From assembly GCA_032988165.1 (NCBI GenBank), contig JANTQF010000143.1, forward strand, positions 1 to 64,000: DNA of 64,000 nucleotides, in the 5' to 3' direction. The notes beneath the pieces are model-generated. The model was not told the origin of the DNA. It saw only the letters and a list, made by a program, of their open reading frames with translations, and ran no database searches. This document shows positions 23,136 to 34,868 of this stretch, one piece after another. Positions within the stretch are counted from its first letter, which is position 1. Each line of letters starts with the position of its first letter. This DNA is from Emmonsiellopsis sp. PD_33. Taxonomy: Eukaryota; Ascomycota; Eurotiomycetes; Onygenales; Ajellomycetaceae. The translations under genes and the position numbers were made by a program.

Positions 23136-24878
23136 ATGGAGCAGACATCTACTCTCCCCATCCGTCCCGGCGGCGACGGCGACCAGCCCGACAAGACCCC
23201 CACCCAACCCCCCGCAACAGACGCCGCCCCCAGCAAGAATGCCCTCAAAAAGGCCGCCAAAGAGAAGGCAAAGGCGGAGAAGGCTGCTCAGCGGGCGGCT
23301 CAGGAAAAGGCCCAACAGCAAGCCAGCCAGGCAGCCGATAACTCCAAGCACCTTTACGGTCCCATGCCCGACTCCGCCGACGTTGCTGAGATCACCAACA
23401 TCGCCCAGCTCTCGGAGGACCACTATGAGAAAGAGGTCACGGTCGTTGCTCGCGCCGACAATGCTCGTGTGCAGAGCGCTAAGCTAGCTTTCCTGATGCT
23501 GAGACAACAGGGCATGAAGGTGCAGGCTGTCGTGGCTGCGAGCGACGAGATCTCCAGACCGATGGTGAAGTGGATTGGAGGAATCAATGTCAACTCAATT
23601 GTGCAGGTTACCGGTATCGTCAAGAAGCCTGAGATCCCCGTGTCGTCGGCTACCTTGAGTCATTTGGAATTGCACATTAAGAAAGTATACATGATTGCCC
23701 AAGCCTCGCATATGCTTCCAATGCAAGTCAAGGATGCCGAACGGCCGCCACCCGACACCACTGAGGAGGGCCAAGTTGACGCTGAAGGAGCCCCTATTGT
23801 CACGCTCAAGACCCGTCTCGACAACCGTGTTCTTGATCTCCAGACGGAAACTAGCCAGGCTATTACTTGGATTTCGAGCGGCGTGGCGCAGCTCTTTGCG
23901 GAATACATGTTGAAGAGCGGATCGCGATGGATCTCTACGCCAAAATTCACGGGTACTGCTACTGAGGGTGGCAGCGGAGTATTTGAGGTGTCCTACTTTA
24001 AGAGAAAGGCTTATCTGGCGCAAAGTCCACAGCTGTATAAGCAGATGTGTATTGCCGGAGACCTAGCCAGTGTTTTCGAGATTGGCCCAGTGTTCAGAGC
24101 TGAGGACAGCAATACTCACAGACACATGACAGAGGTAAGAAATCTATTTTTTGGGAATGCGCATTTCTATCCCTCAACCATCTAATACATTTCTATGCAG
24201 TTTACCGGTCTCGATTTCGAGAGAACGTTCCAAAGCCATTACCACGAAGTCCTAGGTTTCGCCGAAGAACTCCTTGTCTTCATCCTCAGCGAGCTCAAGT
24301 CCCGATACAAGAAGGAAATCGAGATTATTCAACGATCATACCCCAAGGCTGGCGACTTCAAGCTCCCCAAGGATGGAAAGGCTCTTAGGCTGAAATATAT
24401 GGATGGCGTGGCACTGTTGAAGGAAGCGGGCGTCGACGTATCCGAACAAGAAAGTTTCGAGAACGATCTGACGACCGCCATGGAGAAACAACTCGGCCGC
24501 ATTATCCGGGAGAAGTACGATACCGACTTCTACGTCCTCGACAAGTTCCCCATGGCAGTCAGACCATTCTACACGAAACCATGTCCCCAGGACCCCACCT
24601 TCTCGAACTCGTATGATTTCTTCATGAGAGGAGAGGAGATCATGTCTGGCGCACAGCGTATCAATGAGTCCAAGGAACTTGAAGCTGCGATGGCGGCTAA
24701 GGGACTGGACCCCAATGCGGAAGGATTTGAGGACTATGTTGGTGCCTTCAGACAGGGTTGCCCTCCCCATGCCGGTGGTGGTCTCGGCCTGAACCGCATT
24801 GTCATGTTCTTCTTGGGTCTTCCGAATATTCGACTGGCGACGCTGTTCCCTCGCGATCCCCAGAGACTGCGCCCATAA
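23136..24878 (+). CDS. dps1: Aspartyl-tRNA synthetase, cytoplasmic
   Basis: Class II aminoacyl-tRNA synthetase that charges tRNA-Asp in the cytosol. Exons 23136-24134 and 24201-24878 give 558 residues. A lysine-rich N-terminal extension (about residues 34-70, KNALKKAAKEKAKAEKAAQ) is the eukaryotic tRNA-binding arm. It is followed by an OB-fold anticodon-binding domain (VARADNARVQSAKLAFLMLR) and the catalytic core. Motif 2 spans the intron (FEIGPVFRAEDSNTHRHMTE, then FTGLDFE), and motif 3 is GGGLGLNRIVMFFLGLPNIR near the end, closing with LFPRDPQRLRP. The frame opens slightly upstream at a TTG; I chose the ATG at 23136, which has an A at -3 and begins MEQTSTLP. The arm and lack of a targeting peptide argue against the mitochondrial enzyme. 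Confidence 0.96.
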
Positions 24879-25257
24879 GCGGAGGAGGTGTGGACATGTA
24901 TGGTTTGGCTGGGGGAAAAGGGGTAGAATTTCATGGATAGGAGACGCTTGACTAAAGTAAAAACAATATATAGTCAGATTAAGAAGGCGATGCGTGCGAT
25001 GATATACTATGACAAATGACAAATATTATTTCTCCTTGCAAGAATCAAATAGTTAACTAGTAACTTAAATCAATATATTTTGCGCATGAACGTATGGTTT
25101 GATGTTGAGCTAAATAGTTAACTAGCTATTTACTGGCGGAGAAAGGGTGGCCCAAGCTCCTCCGACCTCCGCGCATCTTCCGCAAAGAAATAATAAATAA
25201 CCTTCTGAACATCCCAACTTCACCCCAGACAACACTGCACCTCTCCACCTCCACATC
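24879..25257. other. Spacer with a 14-base direct repeat
   Basis: 379 bases between two same-strand genes. The word AAATAGTTAACTAG occurs at 25047-25060 and again at 25112-25125; the second copy sits in a near-palindrome ending CTATTT. Presumably the promoter of the Gemin2-like gene. Confidence 0.6.
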
Positions 25258-26910
25258 ATGCCTGACAAACGCAAAGCCCCATCCTCCACGTCAAGCGGCT
25301 CCCCATACACAAAAAGAGCCCGCCCCGCAGACCCCAACGACGACCTCGAAGAGTCGCATCCCGTCACCATAACCCCCACGACAGCCCGCCAGCAACCACG
25401 CAACGACCCGGTCTACGGCCAGAAACATGCATTCCCGGGCCTAGACGATCCGACGGATGGTGAGGAGCTGTTCTATGGTCCCGCAGAAGATGGCATTGAG
25501 TATCTGCGTATGGTTCGGTAAGGGAGCTCTCTTTTTTCATTCTATGATATCTGCGGATAACCCGTTTGCGAAATGGCTGGCTAAGACATTTTATATTCTT
25601 CCTTCTTCTTTTCTTTGGATTTAGAGATATTCCCGAGTTGATATGATGCTGATGCTAATCATGATGATGGCGGCATTTCTTTTTGAAAATATAGATCCGA
25701 AGCACGAACCCTCCCCTCCATCTTCGTTTCGAAAACCATTCTCGAAAAACAACCCCTAGAAGATGAACAAGCAATTACCCACGCAACCACATTATTAAAA
25801 CCCAGCCATACAGGCTTCTACTCGGACGGCGTCTACATCGCCTCCTCCTCCTCCCACATCTCCCTCCCACCCGCAAACGACGATGATCATGACAACGACA
25901 ACGACAATCCCCAAACCCCCGACCCCCAAGAAGCCTACTACAACCTCCTCCACCACCGCTTCCTCCTCCTCCGCTCAACGCTAAAATGCACCCCGCCCGC
26001 CTCCGTCATCGCCTCCCTGGGCGACGACCACCCCATCATCCTCCCGCCAAACAACAAGCGCGCGCGCCAGGAATGGGAACGGATTATCAGGACTATGGAC
26101 CCGCGCATGGCGCAGCTGGCTTGTATGGATGGGCAGAGTGTGCTGGGGTTGCTGAGGATTGTGGCTCGGATGTTGTCGGGGACGGTTGTGGGGAGGGAGG
26201 AAGAGGGGGTGAAGAGGTTGGGGGCGTGGGCGTGGGGGTTGCTGGGGAGGTGTAGGCCTGTTGGGGAGATGGGGAGTGAGGAGGTGGGAGATGTTAGGGA
26301 GGTGGGAAAGAGGGCGGCGAGGATTCTGGTGAAGGTTAGAGAGAGTGAGGAGGTTGTTAGGGCTATGGAGGAGATGGAGGGGGAGGAGGATGCGGAGGAG
26401 GAGGAGCGGGAGGGGGATGAAGATGGTGTTTTGGATAGTGGGGATGGTGCTGGGAAGGTTGGTGATAATCCTGTTCCTGTTGAACTGGAGGAAGAAATCG
26501 TCCTTGAGATTCCCGAATCGATACCCCCCCAGCCTGAGGAATATAACGAAACAGCCACCACCACAACAACAACAACAACAAACGGAACCGGTCCCGCAAC
26601 TACCGAAGAGGACCTCGAAGCAGCAAAAGCGCGTCTTCAAGCAAGATTACTCCTCCAACATCCATCACCACTAGACCTTATCGTCACACCAAACGGCGTC
26701 GTCCACGTCGACGAGGGGAAAATCGACCAAGGCATAGAACATGACGTTGTTGAAGAACCAGAACCCACCACCAACAATGCGCAACAATATACCCGTGCAA
26801 TGCTCGATATGATAATCAGCATTGTCGGCGAGTTTTACGGCCAGAGAGATTTATTGGAATTTCGGGATATTTGGGAGCAGGAAGCTGGGATGATGGATGT
26901 TGGTTGGTGA
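25258..26910 (+). CDS. Gemin2/SIP1-domain protein (snRNP assembly factor)
   Basis: Likely homologue of Gemin2 (SIP1), and distantly of yeast Brr1, which helps load Sm proteins on spliceosomal snRNAs. Exons 25258-25517 and 25695-26910 give 491 residues. The recognisable part is DPRMAQLACMDGQSVLGLLR with IVARML and RLGAWAWGLLGRC at about residues 222-270, matching the helical SIP1 core, and a C-terminal helix ending in EFRDIWEQEAGM. The first 90 residues include a basic KRKAPSSTSSGSPYTKRARP segment that could be a nuclear signal, and YLRMVR just before the intron. A highly acidic stretch (about residues 315-370) and a poly-Thr run (TTTTTTTT) interrupt the domain and make it longer than the animal protein of about 280 residues. 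The assignment rests on motif memory, not on a search. Confidence 0.72.
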
Positions 26911-27521
26911 ATATTTTAATAAACTGCCAGGCCGCATGTAGTATGCTGCGCTCCACTGCACTACACTGCTTGCGCAAGGATATTCGGGTCGATGGGCGGA
27001 GGTAGATAGGTAGGTAGGTAGGTACGGATGATTTTTGAAGTAATTATGTGCGTGTGAATGTGTTGATTTTATATCCCTTGGAAGGCCAGGTATACAAGTA
27101 AGCAAGCAAGCGGGGCGTTTAGATTGTCGGACATTATTTATTTCTCCTCTCTCTTTCGGGCGCATGTACCCAAGGGAGAAAGCCTGTTGACTAGCTGGAA
27201 GCAAGAAGGATTGGATTGGATGGGGGGGGGGGAAGAAGTGGGAAAGGCGATAAATAGTAAATTGTGATCTTAATACGCCACGCGGTCCTAACCTGTAAGT
27301 CCCATGCAGATGCGGCTCTATCGTTATACTGGTATCGAAAATTAAAAAGAAAAGAAAAATGGGGAGGGGGAAGGAAGCGGGTTTAAAATAAAAGTCTAGC
27401 TCTGAGCTCTGGATATAGGGGGTGCGCACGACAAATCGAGCAAAAGACCCTCTCCCCCCCTCTCCCCAATCACATCTAATATTATAATTGCAAGATTCCG
27501 AAACCTCCAATATCAAAACCC
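26911..27521. other. Convergent intergenic region
   Basis: 611 bases between two stop codons, with a GTAG tetranucleotide run (about 27000-27024) and a G-run near 27221. No gene seen. Confidence 0.6.
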
Positions 27522-29543
27522 CTACTTAATCTCCGACTCCACCAACATCATCCTCGTCAAATCATCCTGCACCCACCCTTCAATCCGCGCAGCCACATCC
27601 CCTACCAACTCATCATACGCCGTATTCCTCGAAATGAACAGGGACTGGTGGGCAGTGACTTCGTCCATTCCTTCCATGTACACCCGCACCCAGAGCGGGT
27701 CCCGTTCACCGTTGGCTTCTCGCGGGGGTAAAGCGCAGAATTTCCGGTCCTTTTTAACTTTGGGCGTTGCGGTGCTTCGGTCGTTTTTGGTTGGGTCCTC
27801 GGGGTCAATGTCATTTGAGTGCTCTGTGGCTAGGGAGGAGAGGCCGCGGGTGTGAGTAGGGAGAGGAGAAAGGGGGGAGGAAGGTGAGGATAAGGTTGGG
27901 TATTCTGGTGATTCTGCAGGTTGTTTCTGTTGTTGGGAGGCCGCTTTCGCGGCTTCTTTTGCTTGTTGGATACGTTCCTTCTCAGCCGCTTTCTCTTGTT
28001 TGCTTAGGAGTTTGTTATGGGCTTTTAATTTCTTTTCTCTCTCCTTCACGGCTTTCTCGTATGCTTTCATTTGGCGGGAGTGGTCCTTTTGTGCTTCCTT
28101 GAGCAATTCTCTCGATTCATATAATGACGGGTCAAATTCTGGTGGTTCGTATGGGGGAGGTGGGAAATCCGGTAATGTAGCTCCGAGCTGGGGAGTTGTG
28201 TCCGTTTCTGGTGAACCGAGGGCGGGTTCAACTACTAGGTTAGGTGTTTTTCTATCGTCATCAGTTGTTTGAGACAAGAAGGGCGAATCCGGGCGTTTCT
28301 CCTCCCTCGATGCTCGAGGGCTAATAGATACTCCCCTGGTATAGCTAGGGTCACCCAAAGATGGCCTCCCCTGGCTTGCTGGATTTGTTTCTGTTAGATC
28401 TTGAGTTGATGCATTGCTGTCTTTGCCTTCGCGAATAGGAGATTTTGTTCTTCCCGTGGCAGCTGTATAGTAATTGACGAATCTTATACGGCGCAGTATT
28501 CGACCATTTCCATCCTGCTGTTGGCTGCACTCATCGACATCCTCCAATTCTCTTAGCCGCTTGTATCGCCGTTTCAGGCCTGGATAGTCAGCAATACAGA
28601 GGCCAAATTCGACGTGCGAGGTAATATATTTCTTAGTTGCATCCACGAGATTGCTAGAGTTCTTGAAAATAAAATTCAGAGCACCATCAAGCTGCGACCG
28701 CTCTCTGAGACGGACATCGTTTGGAAATGCCGGATCAAAGTTAGGATCGCCGGGCGAGGGGGTGAACGCTGCTAGAAACGAATCGCCAGGAACCGCCTGG
28801 CTTTTTGGGTCTTTCTTTTTGTCTTTGGGTCGAAATAGGCTGCCCAGGCCGCTGGATACGACGCCACGGTGAAGTCCTAAAAACGGGACATCCAAGTTGA
28901 CAATTCCCAAGATCCGGTGCATGAACAGATCGTGACTCGTAGGGTCCCCGGGTCCAAGGAGCGCAACCTCCGCAGCCAGAATTCCTCCCAAGCTATGTCC
29001 AACAAGAACTATATCTGTCTCTTCAGATTCATGCGGAGATAACCTATTCATGGTGCATTTTATATGTTAGAACTACTCCCCAGAGAAACATAGACCGACA
29101 CGGCAGACTCACCAAATACTAAAATCATTCCTAACAAACTCGATTGCCTTCCGCGTCTTGTACCTGGGATATATCTTGGAGTGGACGACATGCGACTCGG
29201 CCAGCATAACGGTAAGCAAGTTATGGACGTGGGCGGGGAATTTCTTGAAGCTGGTGTCCGAGCCTACAAAGCCATGGACGTATATGAGCAATAGCTTCCT
29301 TCGGCCGTCCCGGTTTGAGTCGGCCGGAAGCAATGACTGCATAGACGGAGAACGACTATCGTCTTTGTGGTGCATTCTGTTAGGCGATCGTCCTCTTTCC
29401 CCCGGCTGAGGGTCATCGTAGGGAAGAGGGGTTGAATAGGGGGTTAGGTGGACTGTATCCTGTCTGGTGCGCAGTGGCAGTGGGATATCAAAATCCGGCA
29501 CGCTTCCCTGGGACGTCTGCCTTTGGTGACTTTGATCAGACAT
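27522..29543 (-). CDS. DUF676-type putative lipase/serine esterase (alpha/beta hydrolase)
   Basis: Probable membrane-associated lipase of unknown substrate. Minus-strand exons 29543-29113 and 29043-27522 give 650 residues. A disordered head of about 80 residues precedes LLLIYVHGFVGSDTSF (oxyanion strand, His-Gly at 90-91) and, across the intron, the nucleophile elbow VLVGHSLGG with Ser at about 161. LGIVNLDVPFLGLHRG follows, which is common in DUF676 proteins. After about residue 290 come a Ser/Pro-rich section and a long charged helix rich in Lys, Glu and Gln (KAYEKAVKEREKKLKAHNKL) that looks like a coiled coil. The C-terminal 60 residues are conserved-looking (FCALPPREANGERDPLWVRV, ending VESEIK). 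The catalytic Asp and His were not placed with certainty. The gene is divergent from Vam7. Confidence 0.85.
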
Positions 29544-30245
29544 GGTGGATGGATAGTCGTCGGTCTGCGCAATTCGAAGTTCCTTTGTTCTTGGAAGAGC
29601 TGGGGATTCTATACTGGATTCAAGTTATTGAAACGACAGGCGTCCGCCGGGACGGAGAAATGGAGCTGTCACGGAGATTTGCTGAGACTTCTTAACGCAG
29701 ACATGGGGGCATCCGGATGTCCAAGAACATGGCGGCAATTGGTGCCAGGACGGATGTTGTTGGGAGATGTTGGACTCAGAAATAAGGAAGCGGGGAGTTG
29801 GGATATTTAAGCCGCAGCCCGAAGTACCTGCAGGTACCACTATGCGCGATGACGTTGCAGTTCTGCGGGAGTCAACCATAGAGGTACTTGAAGGTACTTG
29901 CTTCACCACGGCCCCCAGATGCGCGTCCAAGGGCCCTAATTTGCATTTTCTTGTTTGAAAGAAAATAATCTACTTTTTGGCTATTTTACATCCCGCAGTT
30001 GGGCTCAATACAAAGCTTGATGCGGTGCCTGGCATTTGCGTGGCTCGGGTAACTTTCCTCGCGTGGAGGCAGCGACTGCGTCATTGTTCAACATCAACAT
30101 CAACATCATCTCGCCAGTTGGAGATAGACAGACAGACCGCAGCACACACCACACGCAGCAAAACGTACTGAATCTCTCTGCTAGACGTCTCTGTCTCCTG
30201 GCATGAATCGAATACACCCCCGCAACCCCCCACAAGCTCCCTAAG
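29544..30245. promoter_or_regulatory. Bidirectional promoter region of the lipase and vam7
   Basis: 702 bases between divergent starts. It holds a perfect 14-base palindrome GTACCTGCAGGTAC at 29824-29837 and two nearby GGTACTTG words at 29883-29901, which look like repeated sites, and a CATCAA repeat near 30090-30106. No gene of its own. Confidence 0.5.
29824..29837. repeat. 14-base perfect palindrome GTACCTGCAGGTAC
   Basis: Lies in the lipase/vam7 promoter, with related GGTACTTG words about 50 bases on. A candidate binding site for a dimeric regulator, from symmetry only. Confidence 0.5.
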
Positions 30246-31402
30246 ATGCCTCCAGCCGTCGAGATCTCCATCCCAACAACCACCCTCTGCTCCGCCCCGA
30301 CCCCCTACACCCTCTACAACATCACCATCCGCCTCCCACTCCGCACCTTCACCGTCCCAAAGCGTTACTCCGAGTTTCTCACCTTCCACTCTGTCCTAAT
30401 CAGCCAGTCCACCTCCCCGCCCCCCGCCCCCCTCCCCGGCAAATCCTGGTTCACAAACACAAACTCCAACCCAACATACCGCGAGCAGCGCCGCCAAGGT
30501 CTAGAAAAATACCTCCGCGCCATAAACGAAGCCGACGACCCGCAATGGCGCAGCTCAACCGCGTGGCGCGCATTTCTGAACTTGCCCAGCGCCGCCTTGA
30601 GCAACGCCTCCTCGCACGCGAACAATCTGCATGCTGCCGCTACGGCGCCCGGGGCGGTGGGCGGGCATGCCGCGCCCATCACGGACCCGACTACCTGGTT
30701 AGATTGTCATCGGGATGTCAAGTCGCAGCTGCATGAGGCCAGGCTCCATCTTACGCGGAGGGACCAGGCGTCTACGCCGCAGAAGCAGCATGAGTGTTCT
30801 GCGCAGGCGAAGAGCAGTTTGGTGCGCGTGGGGACGCTGCTTGCGGGGTTGGATGATGGGTTGAAGAATCTGGGCGATGGGTCGGCGTTTGGTGGAAGTA
30901 AGTTGGGCAGTGGGGAGCTGAGACGGAGGAAAGATTTGCTTGCTAGTGCGAAGAAGGAGAAGGATGGGTTGGAGAATTTGCTAAATGCTATGACTACGAA
31001 GAGTAAATTGGATGCTGCGGTGGCGACGGTGCAGGATAAGGAGGCCCTGGTGGGTGCGTCGAAACCGCGGCCTGGTCGGATACTGGGGAAGGAGACGGAT
31101 GAGACGAGAGAGCTGGATAATGAGGGTGTTTTGCAGTTGCAGAAGCAGATTATGGAGAATCAGGATTTGGGGCTGGAGGAGTTACGGAAGGTTGTGGCGC
31201 GGCAGAAGGAGCTGGGGATTATGATTAATAATGAGTTGGAGTTGCAGAATGAGATGTTTGGCATGGTGGATGAGGATGTTGACAGGTTTGCGCCCCCCCT
31301 TTTTCCCGTGTGCCATATATTGTTCATATCAGACTAACATAACTTTCCAGGGTCAAACGAAAGGCCCAGGTCGCGAAGAAGAGGATAGGCCGGCTAGGCT
31401 AG
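30246..31402 (+). CDS. vam7: PX-domain Qc-SNARE Vam7-like (vacuolar fusion)
   Basis: Soluble SNARE that binds PI3P on the vacuole through its PX domain and completes the SNARE bundle for homotypic vacuole fusion. Exons 30246-31285 and 31351-31402 give 363 residues. The PX domain covers about residues 5-115: TLYNITIRLPLRTFTVPKRYSEF with the basic-site arginine, the PLPGK loop, and RRQGLEKYLRAI. The SNARE helix lies near the C-terminus (QLQKQIMENQDLGLEELRK, then IMINNELELQNEMFGMVDEDVDR) with a glutamine at the zero layer. No membrane anchor follows, only the basic tail AKKRIGRLG supplied by the second exon, as in Vam7. The middle carries a Gly-rich linker. It is convergent with Ku80. Confidence 0.93.
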
Positions 31403-31732
31403 GTTTATTTAGTTTCAGATCCTACTTTTACATCTTATTTTATTCACGGTGTTCTCGATTTAGCGACCGATTTGCGGACTTGGATGGTGTTTATTTTTAT
31501 GGCTCGTTTGAAAGAATAGATAACTAGGCAAATTGCCAAGTTAGATCAGGATAACTAATTAAATCAGTTTCATTTCTCGCAAAAGGAATCCGAGGTTCTT
31601 TTTAATTTTCTAGCCCAAATATAACTACAAAGACTATAGCCGTAGGCCATAAACTCCTCATAGCACATAGCCAGCCATGAAAGGCCTCTACCAGCCCGTG
31701 CGCCATTTATTCTTTCGCGGACAAAAACTACA
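31403..31732. other. Convergent spacer between vam7 and ku80
   Basis: 330 AT-rich bases holding the two 3' ends. No other feature seen. Confidence 0.6.
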
Positions 31733-34503
31733 TCAACCATTAACAACAGTCCTTCGCTGAACAACAAAAGCCCAGAGGAACGGGGGGAATATGCCACATA
31801 CCTTCTTCGCCTCCTCCTCGGTCACCTCCGAAAACTCAGACAACTTCTTATCAATCAACCCCACCCTACTCTTCCGAATATACCACCACATCTCCCTCCT
31901 ATCCCCACCCAGCTGATCGCCCAATATCTTCCCCTTCAACCCGCGAATAAACTCATTATACAAACCAGGCTCCTCAAACGCCACCAGCTCCTCCTTCATC
32001 GTCCCCAGCCCTTCAATGGCCCGGTCGTAATTGGCATCGCCTAGGCTATGCCGGATCTGGTTCTCGATGATAATGGACATTTGCTTGACGGCGTCCTTGA
32101 CTGCGTCGAGGTCCTGGGAGGTTACGAGGGCCTGTTTGAATTCTGGGATTGCGTTGTCGGCCGATATCTTGGCGCGTTTCTCGGTGTGTAGGAGTTCTTC
32201 GACGTCGAGGCCGGAGATGGGTTTGTCGGTTTCTCGCTCGCGTTTGCGGCCTTTGGGTTTGGGTGGGACTGTGTTGGTGTTGGGTGTTGGTTAGTTTAGG
32301 TGAGTTCTACTATGTATACTGGTTTTTTTTTTTCATGGGGAAATTACATACCCTTCTTGACGTCGGAGGCTTTGGCGAGTTTATCGAGTATGGATTTGCT
32401 TCGGGCTTGCAGCTCCTCTGGTTGGTGGGAGAGTTTTTGGAGGATCTTCGGGACAGGAGGGATTTCTCCATTTGAGTGGGTGGCGCGGTATCTGATGGCT
32501 TGGTCGATGCGGTGGAGGAGGGGGGAGTAACAATCTTCTAGGGCCATGGAATCTACGATTTCTCTGTGGAGGGGGATGGGGTTAGTGAACTTGGGAAATC
32601 CAAAGGAGTGTTTCCATCTGGTTCATACTCACCCGTTCTCATCGACCTCGGTGAGATCCATGCTATCGACATATTTCACCATATTGGCAAGGAGTTCATC
32701 GCTCGGAAGATTGCGATGTTCGGTAACCGTCTTTCCGGAGACGGTCACCACCTTGTCCAAAGGAGGGAAACGGTATGAGCGTACATCTTCTGCGAACGGA
32801 AGTTGTACCTCGAGAAGACACTCGTAATCCGGCTCAATTGAAGGCGCGAGGAGAACGATCAAGGGGGATCTGCCATCTTTTGGAACGAGCCTGCCTACGG
32901 CGTAGCACTCTAGCTCGAAGAGAGCGTGGATTATCGAAGAGAGTGCGAGGATTGCTTTGTTATTGATTTTTTGAGCGATGATCACATTGGAAGTCGACAT
33001 ATTCATGTAGCGCTCATACTAGTTGACTAAGTTAGTCAATATTGTACTTTAAGGGGGCACGGTCACATACATTATCGCTAGGGATGAATCCAATAATCTC
33101 CAAAGCGGCAGTCGTTTCCAGTTTGGTGATATTTTCATCTGACTCCGTGATATGTACGGCCGTGCGTCCATATTCATATCCCTTAGCAAGTTCATCTCTT
33201 TCCACATCACGTTTCCCTCCAACCGCTTCTGGATCATCGACCTGGTACGTCCGGGCATTTCTCACGGCGGTAAGAGATGTAGGTGCAGCTCCTCCCCCAC
33301 GGCTAAGCTCTCCAGCTCCTAAAGTAGCTGATGACTCTGCTATCTGGTCCTCCGGTAGAACAGACGAGGCAACAAACTGGCTTGCGGCTGGAGGTCGAGC
33401 GACATAGGTTCGAGAATATCTCTCTACTTGGATGGTCAAGGCAGAAGAATACTCCTCTGCATTCCCAAGTTTTAGGTCGCCCTTGAAACTTGGGACTGGT
33501 CGAACAGCCTTGACTCGGGGGATTTCCATCTCGGAAATTGCATATTCCAAGGTGCCAAAGACCCCATCACAGTCTTCAACGAGTTGTTTAAGGCGCACTT
33601 CATTTTTTGCCTGATAAATTGGTTAATATTACCTCCATTTGGTGTATATTGGATCAAGTCTTACCTTGAAAGAGTCCTTATCCTCTTCTTTATAACCATA
33701 CTCAGGATCATCAAAGTCCAATCCGCTAGTTGAGGTTAGACGTGCTCAGGTAGCTACTAGTAAGGGGGAAATTAACCCACAGTACGACAAGCTCAATACC
33801 CTCCTCTTTTATTTTGCCAACAATACCTTCAATGCCATCCGTGTCCATCGCAGTTGTTCCATTTGTAACGAGAACAATTTTTCTTTTGTACTTCAACTTT
33901 TTGCAATATTTGACAATCATATCGATTGCCAGGACAAGTGATGATATTGCTATGGCGGCGTCAGGGACGAAAATTATAATCAAACATAACTGCCGCGTTA
34001 GATCCGCACTTACCGTCTCCCTCATCCGTCTGGCTGGGTTTGATTAGCTCACTTAGCTGGCGTATCTCTCCCATGAGGATCCTGGATACCCCTATCAGTA
34101 CGAGCAGATAGACCAATGTCCAGGGCATTCACATACTGCGACAGGCCTTGAAATATGGATAAATGAGCATATGCTTCCTCTCCGTCCTCCTCCCATAACG
34201 GATTATCAGAATCTATAAAGTATTAGCGTCTGTAGGACATACCCCTAGGGGATCAGATCACTCACCATCTGTTTTGAGCCCAATGACGCCAAGCGTGGCA
34301 GTTTTCCTTCCAGTGGCAACCTAGATGACCCGTATAAGCCGTGAGATGTAAACATAAGTGTAAGTTGCCCATACCGTCGTTGTGATCTTGTCCCAAACAT
34401 ACTGCATCGCCCAGTCGAGGTCTGATATAGATCTACCATGGTGGCACTGTCCCATAGATCGCCCAACGTCCACGATATACACCGTAGCTTCTTTTTCCGC
34501 CAT
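31733..34503 (-). CDS. ku80: Ku80, subunit 2 of the Ku DNA-end-binding complex
   Basis: Binds broken DNA ends with Ku70, starts non-homologous end joining and helps maintain telomeres. Minus-strand exons: 34503-34375, 34320-34266, 34212-34137, 34081-34014, 33949-33781, 33725-33665, 33610-33071, 33018-32633, 32563-32352, then 32268 onward. The start MAEKEATVYIVDVGRSMG is the conserved opening of the vWA domain, continued by ATGRKTATLGVIGLKTD and KIVLVTNGTTAMDTDG. The Ku core beta-barrel holds PRVKAVRPVPSFKGDLKLGN and RYSRTYVARP. The C-terminal arm and helical domain end in EFSEVTEEEAKK. A possible last intron begins at 31801, and a CAG acceptor upstream of the stop is in the same frame, so spliced and unspliced forms both end at 31733 (about 728 or 743 residues). 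Confidence 0.95.
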
Positions 34504-34868
34504 CTTCTTCGGAGTCTGGTGGTGTCAGAAGAGCCAGATGAAAAGAATTGATCATAAACTCAGCTCCATGAAGCTGAAGCTGGGGGTTTTGTGTGATCTT
34601 CCTCGCCTCCTTGAGCTGTGGTTCAATTCCAGGCAGACGCGGAGAGGCGCGAGAGCACGTGATCTAATAGGCGGAGCGTGGATTTAGTGTTCAAACTCCG
34701 TGTTCCTAGAGAAACTCTCCCAAATTCCCCGTGCGCGTAAGGCCTCTGACATCAACACCAACCTTGGAACTTGCCGAGGAATCAACTTCCTTTCAACTTT
34801 CCTACGGTTTACGAATAGCAGATAACCTCCAACCCATCGGAAGAAAAAGCACTATAATATCACTCACA
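34504..34868. promoter_or_regulatory. Shared promoter region of ku80 and the TMEM205-like gene
   Basis: 365 bases between divergent starts; no gene of its own and no clear TATA element. Confidence 0.5.

Noticed and set aside
23013..23487. Minus-strand and other-frame open frames over the synthetase N-terminal arm
   Set aside because: Shadows of the Lys/Ala-rich coding region.
26345..26674. Arg- and Gln-rich frames over the Gemin2-like gene
   Set aside because: Shadows of GAG/ACA repeats in the acidic and poly-Thr segments.
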